Source: Methylobacterium fujisawaense (GTDB taxonomy: Bacteria > Pseudomonadota > Alphaproteobacteria > Rhizobiales > Beijerinckiaceae). From it: a stretch of 64,000 nucleotides of DNA. Location of the stretch: the NCBI RefSeq assembly GCF_014138435.1, contig NZ_JACJIM010000001.1, forward strand, positions 868,001 through 932,000, in the 5' to 3' direction. Every line of letters begins with the position of its first letter. Position 1 is the first letter of the stretch. Shown piece by piece: positions 45,506-54,364 of this stretch. Below the pieces are notes generated by a model. It ran no database searches. It was not told where the DNA came from and saw only the letters and a program-made list of their open reading frames with translations. Made by a program: the position numbers and the translations under genes.

Positions 45506-47166
45506 TGGTCGTCTACCGCGAGATCGAACAGGCCCGGCTGGGAGGCGGAACGAGGTGTTGCCTTGTCGATAGCCTTCGTCGCGGGCGGCGCTTTCGGGAG
45601 ATTTTCGACGTTGAGGCTGTAATCGTCATGGCCCCATTCGCAGCGCTCGCGAATGTGGTTGGGGATCTTCTTCACCGTCAGATTGGGCCAGGCGGAGGTA
45701 TTGCCGCGGAAGGCGGCGCAGAGCACCAGCAATGTTCGTCCTTCGCCGACCTCCTCACTCAGGACGTCCAGTTGCTCAGGCGACAGTATCTGCGTCGTCA
45801 CATAGATGAAGTCGCGCTCGGTCGAGGTGCCGTGCTGCCAGTAGACGCTATCGCTCGGGGCATAGGTGAAGCTCTCAATCTTACACAACGCCTCGGCCAG
45901 CATCTCGGCATTGTAGGTCTTGCTGATGACCTCGCGGCCCCACTTGTCCTTTTCGAGGAGCGAAGGCGCGAGCTTGAAGTAGCGGAACCCGCCGCCGCCC
46001 TGCCAGCCGGTTGCCTCGGTCACCCCGCCCTTGTCCTCGCCGTCGATGACTTGTCTCAGGCGAGGAATGATGTGAGTGTGGCAATGCTCGCCCAACTCGA
46101 CCATAATCCAGCGGCGGCCCATCTTGTGCGCGACTGCGCCGGTCGTGCCAGACCCAGCAAATGAGTCGAGGACCAGATCACCATCTACAGTAGCGATTTC
46201 TAGCACACGCTTCAGAAGTCGCTCAGGCTTTGGCGTTCCGAACCATTCTGACTTTTCCCAATCGGGAAAGAGGCGCTTCTGCTCAAACTTCGCCTGGCGA
46301 TTGTGTCCAGTCTCCTCAAGATCAATCCAAAGTGTCGAAGGGGGAAGCCCTCCTTGCTCGCGCAAGTATGTCCGCCGGCGGATGCCTTTGCCATCTGCCG
46401 TGAAACGGATCTCACCGGTCGCAATCTTTTCCTGCAAGGTCTCTTTCGACCATCGCCACCCGTTTGTAGGAGGCTTGATCTTATGCCCCTGCGGAGAAAT
46501 GAGATCGAAAATTAGGTTTTCGCGATAGGCCGGCGAACCAAGGGGATTGCCGTCGAACCAGGGTCCACGGGGATCATTATCTGGATTTTTGAAATGTTTG
46601 TATTTCTCGTCGCTGCCTCGCGTTTTAATAGTCAGCCAGTTTTCATTCTTTGAATAGACAAGCACGTGATTGTGATCGAGCGAAAATTGCTTGGCATCGT
46701 TGTTGCTGTTGTCCGACGATTTCCAAATCACATCAGCTACAAAGCACTTCCGACCGAAAACCTCGTCACACATTACCTTAAAGTAATGAGCTTCGTTGTC
46801 GTCCAAGGTCACCCAAAGCGAACCATCATCCGACAGAAGTCGCCGGATGATCTCCAGCCGGTCTCGCATCAAGCCGAGCCAGATCGAGTGCTCCAGCCCA
46901 TCATCATAATGATCGAACGCGCTGCCCGTGTTGTAGGGCGGGTCGATGAAGACGCACTTCACCTTGCCGGCGAACTCCTGCTCCAGCGCCCTCAGCGCCA
47001 GCAGGTTGTCGCCGAAGATCAGCCGGTTGTCGAAAATGTCGTCGTCGCTGACGCGATGCTTGGCGTGATAGGACTTCTCCATGTCATCCAGCAGAATGCG
47101 TGGCTCCAGCCTCGGCCTGTTCTCTTTACCGACCCATGTGAGTTCGAGTTTCTGTTTTCTGGTCAT
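45502..47166 (-). CDS. Type III DNA adenine methyltransferase Mod subunit
   Basis: A 554-residue methyltransferase of the beta class (catalytic motif before the AdoMet motif). The catalytic motif is DPPYNTG at residues 75-81 and the AdoMet motif LVLDSFAGSGTTGAVA at 332-347. Between them lies a target-recognition region (about residues 150-310). DPPY indicates N6-adenine methylation. It would both protect the host and determine the sequence read by Res. It overlaps the AIPR gene upstream by four bases (ATGA at 47163-47166) and res downstream by four, so AIPR, Mod and Res are translationally coupled. Confidence 0.94.
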   Translation of the reverse strand: MTRKQKLELTWVGKENRPRLEPRILLDDMEKSYHAKHRVSDDDIFDNRLIFGDNLLALRALEQEFAGKVKCVFIDPPYNTGSAFDHYDDGLEHSIWLGLMRDRLEIIRRLLSDDGSLWVTLDDNEAHYFKVMCDEVFGRKCFVADVIWKSSDNSNNDAKQFSLDHNHVLVYSKNENWLTIKTRGSDEKYKHFKNPDNDPRGPWFDGNPLGSPAYRENLIFDLISPQGHKIKPPTNGWRWSKETLQEKIATGEIRFTADGKGIRRRTYLREQGGLPPSTLWIDLEETGHNRQAKFEQKRLFPDWEKSEWFGTPKPERLLKRVLEIATVDGDLVLDSFAGSGTTGAVAHKMGRRWIMVELGEHCHTHIIPRLRQVIDGEDKGGVTEATGWQGGGGFRYFKLAPSLLEKDKWGREVISKTYNAEMLAEALCKIESFTYAPSDSVYWQHGTSTERDFIYVTTQILSPEQLDVLSEEVGEGRTLLVLCAAFRGNTSAWPNLTVKKIPNHIRERCEWGHDDYSLNVENLPKAPPATKAIDKATPRSASQPGLFDLAVDDQ

Positions 47167-48965
47167 GTGACATTTCCAATCTGCGGCGCCTTTACCGACA
47201 GATAGTCGAACAGGGCTTTTTGGGGGTATGGGTCGGTTGAAACGACCTTGGCTCGAAGCGGCGCAATCGCCGGATCGGCGTCGAGACCGTAGTGGGCGAT
47301 CATCGCGTCCCGGAGGAGCGGAATGGCGTCTGTCTGGTTGCGGAAAATCCCCAACGGCCCCTTCAGCAAAGTCTTGGGCTGGACCGCGCCCCAGAGCGTC
47401 TGGCGAGCAGCATCGAAGGGAGCACCCAGCTCGGCGCGAAGCTTGGTTTCATCCATCAGTCTTGCGCCCACGATGACCTGCTTGACTCGCTTTGCCAGAA
47501 TAAAGCCGAGGACGTAGACGCCATGCTTGTAGGTTAAACGCTCAAGTCCGTTGGCGACGATTGATTCGGTTACCATGCGCTGCTGGATGTAGCGGAGCAC
47601 ACGTACAGAATTTGCTAGCTGTATACCTGTCAGGCCGCCGCCGAAAAGGTTCTGATATGCTACGGACTCTGTATCAAGGAGTTGGGCTGGCTCCTTCTTC
47701 AGCCAAACGACATACCTCGGGTCGGACTGAGAGAGCGCCAACGCCTGAGCAGCCTCGTCGATGCGGATGCGTGATGCATCTTGTGCATTTTCTGGGCCAT
47801 CGGCCTTGTATGCGTAATGAATGTTCAGATAGGCGAGCTCTCGCCGAAGCCGTTCTTGCTGATCGTCAAGCGCAGCGAAGTTCGCGAGTAGGACCGGATT
47901 TTGGTGGTTGCGCGCCCGCGTAACCGCCTTCCCGAAGGCCTGCTCGGCGTCAGCCTTGATGAGTGTTACCATCACCGAAGCTGCTGAGATGTCAGCGCCA
48001 GTGTTCTCTGCAAGGTAGCGCGCCGAGGATGCAATGGTCTGCGCTCCATTGATCACGGAAACTCCGGTTACTTTGAACCGCTTATCAGCTCTTGTGCCGT
48101 TCTTCGCTTCAATCTGCTCGCAGAGAGCCGTAACCCCATTGTTGAGGTACAGAAAGTCGGCGGGCCTATTAGCAAGCGTTTCTCGGATCGAGCGATTTAC
48201 CTCGGTCGTCTGCCCAAGGAAGGTTCGAATATTCTTTGCATAAAGCGCCTTGCCGTGCATGTCGTGAAGGTGAATGAGGTCGGCTACTTTCACCATTCCA
48301 AAATAGGTTTTCCGCGGCGCCATCGAGGAAGCCCAATCGCGCAGTGTCAGGGTTGCGTCCACCCGGGGATAGGCTTGGCCATCCTGTAGACCAATGACGA
48401 CGCGAGAAGCATCGTAGTCGATGACTGCCTTCTTTAAACGTTCTTCGCCGTGGTCATCATCATTCAACAGATCATTGATCGCCGTCGCCGCGTGATTGCT
48501 AATGCCAGAACCGGTATGCGCGATAACAAGTTGAATGTGAGAGCATGCCTCCAAAGCCCCTTCAATGTCGGCTTGTCGGCTCAGAACGTGGGCGTTGAAC
48601 CCGGTGAAGTCCTGCTTGATCAGTCTTCGGACGCCCTGGCAGAACGCATTGGCTTCATCCTGGCTGAATGTTTCGGAAGCTTTCAACTTTCCCTGAATGA
48701 TGTAAAGTGTTTCGGAGCTACCGTGGTAGAATATGGCGTCGATGCCAAAATCATCAAAGTCGTCGACCACTGCGGTTGCAGCGTCAACAGGAGTAATTTC
48801 GCACAGGTTTTGAATTGCATACGCGCTGAACGCGCGGGATAAATTCTTCTTGGTCTGCTGATCCGCCGGCTTGGTCACATCAAGCAAAGGAGGCAGATTT
48901 GGTACAAGATCTCGTCCGAGAACGATTTCTAGAAGAGACATATTGTGTGCGCTGAGAGGAGCCAT
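47163..48965 (-). CDS. AIPR (abortive infection phage resistance) family protein
   Basis: A 600-residue protein with AIPR-family hallmarks: GKALYAKNIRTFLGQTTEVN, SIRETLANRPADFLYLNNGV, TALCEQI, VSVINGAQTIASS and ARNHQNPVLLANFAALDDQQ. The N-terminal 150 residues (DDFDDFGIDAIFYHG, LYIIQGKLK) look like a PD-(D/E)XK-type nuclease core (D...Q-x-K), as seen in many AIPR-type proteins; that detail is tentative. Family members cause or support abortive infection. It starts 14 bases after the SNF2 gene stop and overlaps mod, placing it inside the restriction operon. Its DNA is visibly lower in GC than the flanking mobilisation genes. Confidence 0.88.
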   Translation of the reverse strand: MAPLSAHNMSLLEIVLGRDLVPNLPPLLDVTKPADQQTKKNLSRAFSAYAIQNLCEITPVDAATAVVDDFDDFGIDAIFYHGSSETLYIIQGKLKASETFSQDEANAFCQGVRRLIKQDFTGFNAHVLSRQADIEGALEACSHIQLVIAHTGSGISNHAATAINDLLNDDDHGEERLKKAVIDYDASRVVIGLQDGQAYPRVDATLTLRDWASSMAPRKTYFGMVKVADLIHLHDMHGKALYAKNIRTFLGQTTEVNRSIRETLANRPADFLYLNNGVTALCEQIEAKNGTRADKRFKVTGVSVINGAQTIASSARYLAENTGADISAASVMVTLIKADAEQAFGKAVTRARNHQNPVLLANFAALDDQQERLRRELAYLNIHYAYKADGPENAQDASRIRIDEAAQALALSQSDPRYVVWLKKEPAQLLDTESVAYQNLFGGGLTGIQLANSVRVLRYIQQRMVTESIVANGLERLTYKHGVYVLGFILAKRVKQVIVGARLMDETKLRAELGAPFDAARQTLWGAVQPKTLLKGPLGIFRNQTDAIPLLRDAMIAHYGLDADPAIAPLRAKVVSTDPYPQKALFDYLSVKAPQIGNVT

Positions 48966-48979
48966 TTCGAATCTCTAAC

Positions 48980-51838
48980 TCAACGAAGCTGCCAACGGAT
49001 GGTAAACAGAGGCGCGTCCTCGACCTTTTGTTCGAGCTTGGACTCGATCTGGGCGATCAGTTCAGCCCGCTGTCTGTCAATCTGGTCTTGTGCATCGAAA
49101 AGCGAACGACGCTTCTGATTGCGCGTCGCCTCGAGCGTCTTGATCTGCTTTTGACCTGCGAGCTTCTCTTCCAGCGTCAGGGCGGTCGTGGCCGCGCGTC
49201 GCGCCTCCTTAATGAGCCTGTCGATTTCCTTGATTTCACGCTCCAGCCCGACCTTGAGGTCATCCGCCCAGCCATCGAGCTTGTCGGCTTCGGCCTCGAA
49301 GAACCGCGCGTTGCGCTCCGATACACCACGACGGATCAGCGCCTGGGCTTCGCTCGAGGACTTTTCGATGCGGCCCACGGCGTCGGGGTTCGGCGTGACG
49401 TCTTGCCGACGTGTGCCGTGGATCGTCATCAAGCGATCGCAGATCTCCCGCGTCAGCAAATGCCCTTCATCGGTGATCCCCGACAGAAGGATGTGATCCT
49501 CGGCCTCATCCAGAGCCTCGACCGTCATCAAGGTCGCGACCAGCCAGCCAGCCTTCCCGACGAACGGTTCCAGAATGCTGATCTTGCCGGGGTGATTGGC
49601 ATAGTCGAAATGCACCTCGGCCGGGGTGAGTTCGCGCGCCTTCGCGCGGGCGACAACGGCCTCGCCGAGGGGATGATTGAGCCGGTAGGTGTGCGCCTCG
49701 CCAGAACGTCGCGGCAACTCGTAGAGCCCGGGCGGGATCGCCGCGCCGTTCGCCCATCGCGGCCGAGCCGGCAAGGTGAAGGACGAGCTGTTGTGAAACG
49801 TTGCCTGCCCATCCAGTTCGTGGCGGGTTAGGCGCATCAAGCATTGCTCATAGCGATCGAGATGCACCTTCGCGTCCTCATCTCGAACGCGCAGCTTCTC
49901 CCGCACTTCGTCGTCGAACTTTTCGAGCAGCTTCTGGCGCGTCTGGCTCATCGCCGAATCGATTTCGAGGCTGAGCTCCAGCTGTAGTTGATCGAAGGCT
50001 GCCCGGATTTGTTCTGGTTGGCGGCACTCCTGATAGATGCCTGCGATCCGCTTCTCAAAATCGACGCCGGACTCGATCGCGCCCAAGACTTCGTCGCTGG
50101 CACCGAAGACGCCTTCGAAGAGGCGAAACTTCTCGGAAAGAAGCTGGTAGACCCGCTGGTCCGCCTCGTTCTTGCGATTGATGAAATTGACAACAACCAC
50201 GTCGTGCTTCTGGCCGTAGCGATGGCAGCGGCCGATGCGCTGTTCCACCCTTTGCGGGTTCCATGGCAGATCATAATTCACGACGAGCGAGCAGAATTGC
50301 AGGTTGATGCCCTCGGCACCTGCTTCCGTCGCAATCATGATCTGACCTTCGTCACGGAAATAGTCGACCAGCGCGGATCTCATGTCCGCAGTCCGCGACC
50401 CGGTGACGCGATCGGATCCCGCGTGCCTTTCGATCCAGCGCGCATAGACTTCGCGGGACAGAGGGTCGGTGTTCGTTCCGTTGAACAAAACGACGCCACC
50501 AGCGTATGGGCTGCTGGACAGAATCCTTTGGAGATACTCTTGAGTTCGCCGTGACTCGGTGAAGATGATTGCCTTCTCAGCACCGCCCAGCTCGCGCGCT
50601 TTCGCGAAGGCTACGTCCAATGCCTTGAGCAGCGCCTTGCCCTTGGCGTTGTGCTCGATCGAAGTCGCCAGCTTCGCGAATGACTCGAGATCGGCGATTT
50701 CAGCCTCGATCGCTTTGCGGTCTGCGCCGGTAAGCGGCTCTTCACTCACATCCTCGGGCCACTCATCCGCGGTTGCATCAAGCGCTTCGAAGTCCTCCGA
50801 GAGCTCCTCCAGAGGCGTTGCAACGGCATGTGCAGCGAGCTTTGCTGTCAGCCTTTTCGAGATCGAGTTCAAGGCGCCTGCAATCGCGAATGTTGATGAC
50901 GCCAGTAGCTTGCGGAGAACCAGCGTCATCAGCGACCGTTGCCCGGGGGGCAGCGCCTGCAGATTGTCACGCTGCAGATAGTCGGAGACGAGCTGATAAA
51001 GGCGGTCTTCGCCGTCCGCAGGAGTAAACTCCTCCACCAAAGGCAGGCGACGCGTATAGGGGATGTAGGCCGTCACTTGGCGCCGCAGTGTGCGGTGGCA
51101 GATTGGTTTCAGCCGCTGCTTCAGCGCCTCAAAACCCCGCTTATCGCCAGGATTCGCAAACTGGTCGCGGAAGCTTTTCACGTCGCCAAAGGCATGCTCG
51201 TCGATGAAACTGACAAGGCCATACAACTCAAGCAACGAATTCTGTAGCGGCGTCGCCGTCAGAAGAATCTTGTTCTTCTGAGCGAGAGCATTCTTGAGTG
51301 TGTTGGCAATGACATTCGATGGTTTATAGACGTTCCTCAGCCGGTGAGCCTCGTCTATCACAATCAGATCCCACGGAACCCGGTGCACATCGGATGCCTT
51401 GGAGCGTGCAAACTGATACGAACAGATCACGATTGCGTTCTCGACCTCGAACGGCTGGAAAAGACCATCGCGGATCGACTGATTGTATGACTTTGATTCA
51501 AGAATTACGCCGGGGAGCAGGAACTTCTCATTGAGTTCCTGGTGCCACTGTTTACGCAGATTCGATGGCGCAATAACCAAGATGCGACGCTTCCTCTCGG
51601 CCCATCGCTGCGAAATTACTAATCCGGCTTCAATTGTCTTTCCTAGGCCAACTTCATCCGCGAGCAGCGCGCCCTTTGAAAGGGGCGAGGCGAACGCAAA
51701 CAGCGCGGCCTCAACCTGATGAGGATTCAGATCGACTTGGGCTCCAGCCACAGCGCCTGTGAGGCGCTCAGAGCTATCTGGCGCACACCGCTTTGTCAGC
51801 TCATGGGCCAGGAATTTCGCCTGGAAATCAGTGATCAT
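48980..51838 (-). CDS. SNF2/RapA-family DEAH helicase of the defence operon
   Basis: A 952-residue protein from the ATG at 51838 (MITDFQAKFLAHELTKR). The open frame continues 380 bases upstream, but that part covers the hairpin promoter region and starts badly. It is a SNF2-type translocase: motif I LLADEVGLGKTIE (Walker A 63-68), motif II VIDEAH (162-165), motif III LTATPLQNSLLELYGL, motif V IATEAGAEGINLQFC and motif VI RVEQRIGRCHRYGQKHDVVV. The C-terminal 250 residues are rich in Arg, Glu and Lys with a long predicted coiled coil (LEREIKEIDRLIKEARRA). It is the first gene of the operon. SNF2 helicases of this branch recur in phage-defence islands; here it may remodel or load onto invading DNA. 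Confidence 0.9.
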   Translation of the reverse strand: MITDFQAKFLAHELTKRCAPDSSERLTGAVAGAQVDLNPHQVEAALFAFASPLSKGALLADEVGLGKTIEAGLVISQRWAERKRRILVIAPSNLRKQWHQELNEKFLLPGVILESKSYNQSIRDGLFQPFEVENAIVICSYQFARSKASDVHRVPWDLIVIDEAHRLRNVYKPSNVIANTLKNALAQKNKILLTATPLQNSLLELYGLVSFIDEHAFGDVKSFRDQFANPGDKRGFEALKQRLKPICHRTLRRQVTAYIPYTRRLPLVEEFTPADGEDRLYQLVSDYLQRDNLQALPPGQRSLMTLVLRKLLASSTFAIAGALNSISKRLTAKLAAHAVATPLEELSEDFEALDATADEWPEDVSEEPLTGADRKAIEAEIADLESFAKLATSIEHNAKGKALLKALDVAFAKARELGGAEKAIIFTESRRTQEYLQRILSSSPYAGGVVLFNGTNTDPLSREVYARWIERHAGSDRVTGSRTADMRSALVDYFRDEGQIMIATEAGAEGINLQFCSLVVNYDLPWNPQRVEQRIGRCHRYGQKHDVVVVNFINRKNEADQRVYQLLSEKFRLFEGVFGASDEVLGAIESGVDFEKRIAGIYQECRQPEQIRAAFDQLQLELSLEIDSAMSQTRQKLLEKFDDEVREKLRVRDEDAKVHLDRYEQCLMRLTRHELDGQATFHNSSSFTLPARPRWANGAAIPPGLYELPRRSGEAHTYRLNHPLGEAVVARAKARELTPAEVHFDYANHPGKISILEPFVGKAGWLVATLMTVEALDEAEDHILLSGITDEGHLLTREICDRLMTIHGTRRQDVTPNPDAVGRIEKSSSEAQALIRRGVSERNARFFEAEADKLDGWADDLKVGLEREIKEIDRLIKEARRAATTALTLEEKLAGQKQIKTLEATRNQKRRSLFDAQDQIDRQRAELIAQIESKLEQKVEDAPLFTIRWQLR

Positions 51839-52104
51839 TCTGCTGGTGCTGCCCTCGGGGCCACTCACCCGACCGCCTCCCCCGCCACTGCGGACCTGTA
51901 TCATACCCGTGGCACACTCAGAATGAGAAACACCGCGGTTGGTCTGCGGGTAGGCCCCAGTTCCCTTGCCGTTCCCAGCATACCTTCTCGGTCGTACCGC
52001 CAAATGCGTGCACAACTGGAACGCCGTGGAAGCAAGGCATTGGTCACTGCAGGCATCGTAGCGCAACCGAAGGTGCACAGGTGTGCATGATTTTTGAATC
52101 GTTT

Positions 52105-52146
52105 CGAAGCATCCCGAAGCATTTCGAACGGCTTCGGGATGCTTCG
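52105..52146. promoter_or_regulatory. Perfect 16-base inverted repeat between the defence operon and the mobilisation genes
   Basis: CGAAGCATCCCGAAGC (52105-52120) pairs perfectly with GCTTCGGGATGCTTCG (52131-52146) across a 10-base loop; each arm contains CGAAGC-type sub-repeats and TTCGAA occurs twice nearby. It sits in the 363-base gap (51839-52201) between the leftward SNF2 gene and a rightward gene, so it is in the shared promoter zone. It could be an operator for a dimeric repressor, a partition-type site, or a strong RNA hairpin. No T-run flanks it, so a simple terminator is less likely. Nothing else is recognisable in that gap. Confidence 0.7.
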
Positions 52147-52201
52147 GATTTTCACGATCGAAGGAACGCGAGTGTAAGTCGCGGGGCCTACGATCCCATT
52201 C

Positions 52202-52657
52202 ATGGATCCCGAACGCCTCCAAGCCGGCCTGGCCCGGTTCGCCGCCGATCTGACCCTAGCGGGTGAACCCATCGCGTTCGATGTTGTCGTCGCGAGACAT
52301 ATCGATTTCCTGATCGAGGTCCGCGCGACGGGGTTACGGTGGCCTGCCATCGCCCGCATGCTCGCCGCGGCCGGCGCGCACCGGTCCGGCGGAGCCGCGT
52401 TCTCGGCCGACCAGATCCGCGCCAGCACCTCACGGGTGCGACGGCGGCGCACGAGCGTGGCTGCCTACCGCGTCCCCGAGCCGCCCCGTTCGGATCATCG
52501 CCTCTTGGCCCCACCGGAGCCGGTCCATCGGACGTCGGAGCGCACGCCCGGTCCTGATCCGTCACCACTGAGGATGACACGGGCGCGCGATCTTGCCGGA
52601 CCCGACCTGTCCGACGCCGAGATCCTCGCGGCCCGGCGGCGCCTGCTCGGGTTCTGA
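52202..52657 (+). CDS. Small putative DNA-binding protein of a mobilisation region
   Basis: A 151-residue protein beginning MDPERLQAGLARFAADLTLA. Residues about 28-80 resemble a helix-turn-helix segment: HIDFLIEVRATGLRWPAIAR, MLAAAGA and ADQIRASTSRVRRRR. Similar patterns (WxxIAxxL...IS/ADQxRxxxSRxRRR) are common in small plasmid proteins encoded near conjugation genes. The second half is Pro/Arg-rich and probably disordered. It ends with AEILAARRRLLGF. It is 48 bases upstream of the next gene in the same direction. Function unknown; plasmid-associated regulation is a guess from context. Confidence 0.55.
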   Translation: MDPERLQAGLARFAADLTLAGEPIAFDVVVARHIDFLIEVRATGLRWPAIARMLAAAGAHRSGGAAFSADQIRASTSRVRRRRTSVAAYRVPEPPRSDHRLLAPPEPVHRTSERTPGPDPSPLRMTRARDLAGPDLSDAEILAARRRLLGF

Positions 52658-52704
52658 GCGTCGCGCCATCGTCGGCGACCCGTCCCTCACCACCGGAGAA
52701 ATCC

Positions 52705-53514
52705 ATGCCCCTGGAAGATCTGCCACGCCACGTTGAAACCGACGACAACCGGGACGACGATCCCGGCGCGCCGATAGACGATGGCTTGGCAGAATGGCCC
52801 GCCAGCGACCTCGACTACATCGTGTACTACGATCCCGGCCACGAGTCCGCCCTGGACTTCGCGGCGATCGAACGGGAGCTTCTGGCCGAGATCGCTCCGC
52901 GCCATCGCGTCGTTCGCTTCGAGCGCCTGCACGCGGCGACCTTGCGCACCTGGTCGCCCTTCCCGACTCGCACCGTCGAGGAGGACTTCCTCCGACGGAG
53001 CTTCGGACGCGGGCCGGTGGCAGGTCTGACCGAGGCGCTGGGTCCGGCGGCGCTGCGGCGGCGTCAGGACTATCTCACCCATCATCAGGCCCGGGCCGAG
53101 AGCCTCGTGGCGATGCGCTGCCTCGCCTATATCGGACGTTCCGTCATCACCAGCGTCAAGACGCTCGTGCCGCTCGCAGAGCGCCCGCGCTGGCTGCGCC
53201 GCCCAGTCGACGAGATCCTGGCGCCCGTGTGTGGGCGGGCGTCGGGCACGGCGGGCGACGATCTGGAATCCCCCGAGCGTCCGATCACCAACCGGGATGG
53301 CCTCCTTCTGGCCTGCGATGCCTTTAGCGTCCGTCGGATCGTGCATCCGGCAGTGTCTACCACCCCCGATACAGTCGATCGCATGGGCCGGCGCGACCTT
53401 CGAGGGTGGTGCGGGCTCGATCACGAGGCCGTCCGCGCGCGGATCCAGTACGAGCTGGGTGAGGCCGAAGCCTGTTTCGGGCGACCCTTCAATCCGAGTG
53501 CCGCGGCTCTCTAG
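52705..53514 (+). CDS. Hypothetical protein of the mobilisation region
   Basis: A 269-residue acidic protein beginning MPLEDLPRHVETDDNRDDD. CCGGAG precedes the ATG. The N-terminal 30 residues look disordered; the rest is mixed alpha/beta with conserved-looking segments DLDYIVYYDPGHESALDFAA and LTHHQARAESLVAMRCLAYI. No signal peptide, membrane segment or known catalytic motif is seen. It is followed after 15 bases by another uncharacterised gene, so the two likely form a unit. I do not recognise the family. Confidence 0.6.
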   Translation: MPLEDLPRHVETDDNRDDDPGAPIDDGLAEWPASDLDYIVYYDPGHESALDFAAIERELLAEIAPRHRVVRFERLHAATLRTWSPFPTRTVEEDFLRRSFGRGPVAGLTEALGPAALRRRQDYLTHHQARAESLVAMRCLAYIGRSVITSVKTLVPLAERPRWLRRPVDEILAPVCGRASGTAGDDLESPERPITNRDGLLLACDAFSVRRIVHPAVSTTPDTVDRMGRRDLRGWCGLDHEAVRARIQYELGEAEACFGRPFNPSAAAL

Positions 53515-53529
53515 ATCGCGCAACTCGTG

Positions 53530-54279
53530 ATGGAATTGAGGATCGCCCTGGCGGAGATCGACCGGGCCCTCAAGGCCAACGATCCGACCTCGGGCGGCTC
53601 GGCCGCCGTAGCCGCGAACGAGGACGACGAACTGCAAATCCGCCTGCTCGAGCAATACGGTCCGGTTCGCCTCAGGGCCTGGCGGAAGAAGCGACTGCGG
53701 GACCACGTCCGCTTCGCTGCCCCCGCCGAGAGAGATAGTGAGGAGTATCAGGAGCCCGTCATACAACCAGCTCCCTCGCCCCTGCGCCGGCGCCTGCTGA
53801 CGGCGTTCTACGGCGGTATGAGCCTGCCTTACGATCCGTTCTTCGCGCATGAATACGCCGCCGTGGAGGATCTGGCGCGCTGGATCGGACGGCTGCGCCG
53901 GGAGGGGCACGCGACCTTGGACCGGCGCATCGCCTGGGACCTGCGGGACATCGTCGACAAGAACCTGCTCGCTCTCGACCGCATGCTGGACGAGCCCGAC
54001 GCGGCGGGCGCCGAGGCGCTGCTCGTCGAGTTGTTGCCGGTGGCCGGATGGGAGGCGTTGATCGAAGCCGCCGATCGGATCGCGGCGGGTGAGCGCGAGG
54101 CCTTCCCGGTAAGCTACCACCTGGTGCAAGCGGGCGACATCGGGCCGGGCGGAGGGATCGATGGCGCAGCAGGATCCGTCACGATCCGCGGCCCGTTCCT
54201 GATGCTGCCGCTGCGTGCGGCGGGTCGCTGGCGCGACCGGGCTCGGCAAATCCCGCCGCAGGGCCTCTACATCGATTGA
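53530..54279 (+). CDS. Hypothetical protein of the mobilisation region
   Basis: A 249-residue protein starting MELRIALAEIDRALKANDPT; a GTG three bases upstream is an alternative start. The N-terminal helix is followed by a basic patch (RLRAWRKKRLRDHVRF) and a central helical region (EYAAVEDLARWIGRLRREGH). The C-terminal part is beta-rich (SVTIRGPFLMLPLRAAG). No membrane segments or known motifs. It is co-directional with the preceding gene and converges with the small leftward gene at 54365. Function unknown. Confidence 0.6.
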   Translation: MELRIALAEIDRALKANDPTSGGSAAVAANEDDELQIRLLEQYGPVRLRAWRKKRLRDHVRFAAPAERDSEEYQEPVIQPAPSPLRRRLLTAFYGGMSLPYDPFFAHEYAAVEDLARWIGRLRREGHATLDRRIAWDLRDIVDKNLLALDRMLDEPDAAGAEALLVELLPVAGWEALIEAADRIAAGEREAFPVSYHLVQAGDIGPGGGIDGAAGSVTIRGPFLMLPLRAAGRWRDRARQIPPQGLYID

Positions 54280-54364
54280 CCTCCGGGACGATCGGCGATG
54301 GTCCCTTGGTCATCGGCGGCCAGTCGGCCTGCAGGCGGCGTAGGCCGCCCGCGGGCTGTCGTCC

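Noticed and set aside
39414..51838. Assignment of the defence operon to DISARM or BREX
   Set aside because: The diagnostic partners are absent: no DrmA/DrmB/DrmC-type genes and no PglZ, BrxC or BrxL. The SNF2 helicase alone is not enough.
51839..52222. N-terminal extension of the SNF2 gene
   Set aside because: The extension runs through the inverted repeat and the divergent promoter region and is Gly/Ser/Arg-rich; MITDFQAKF matches the expected start of the family.
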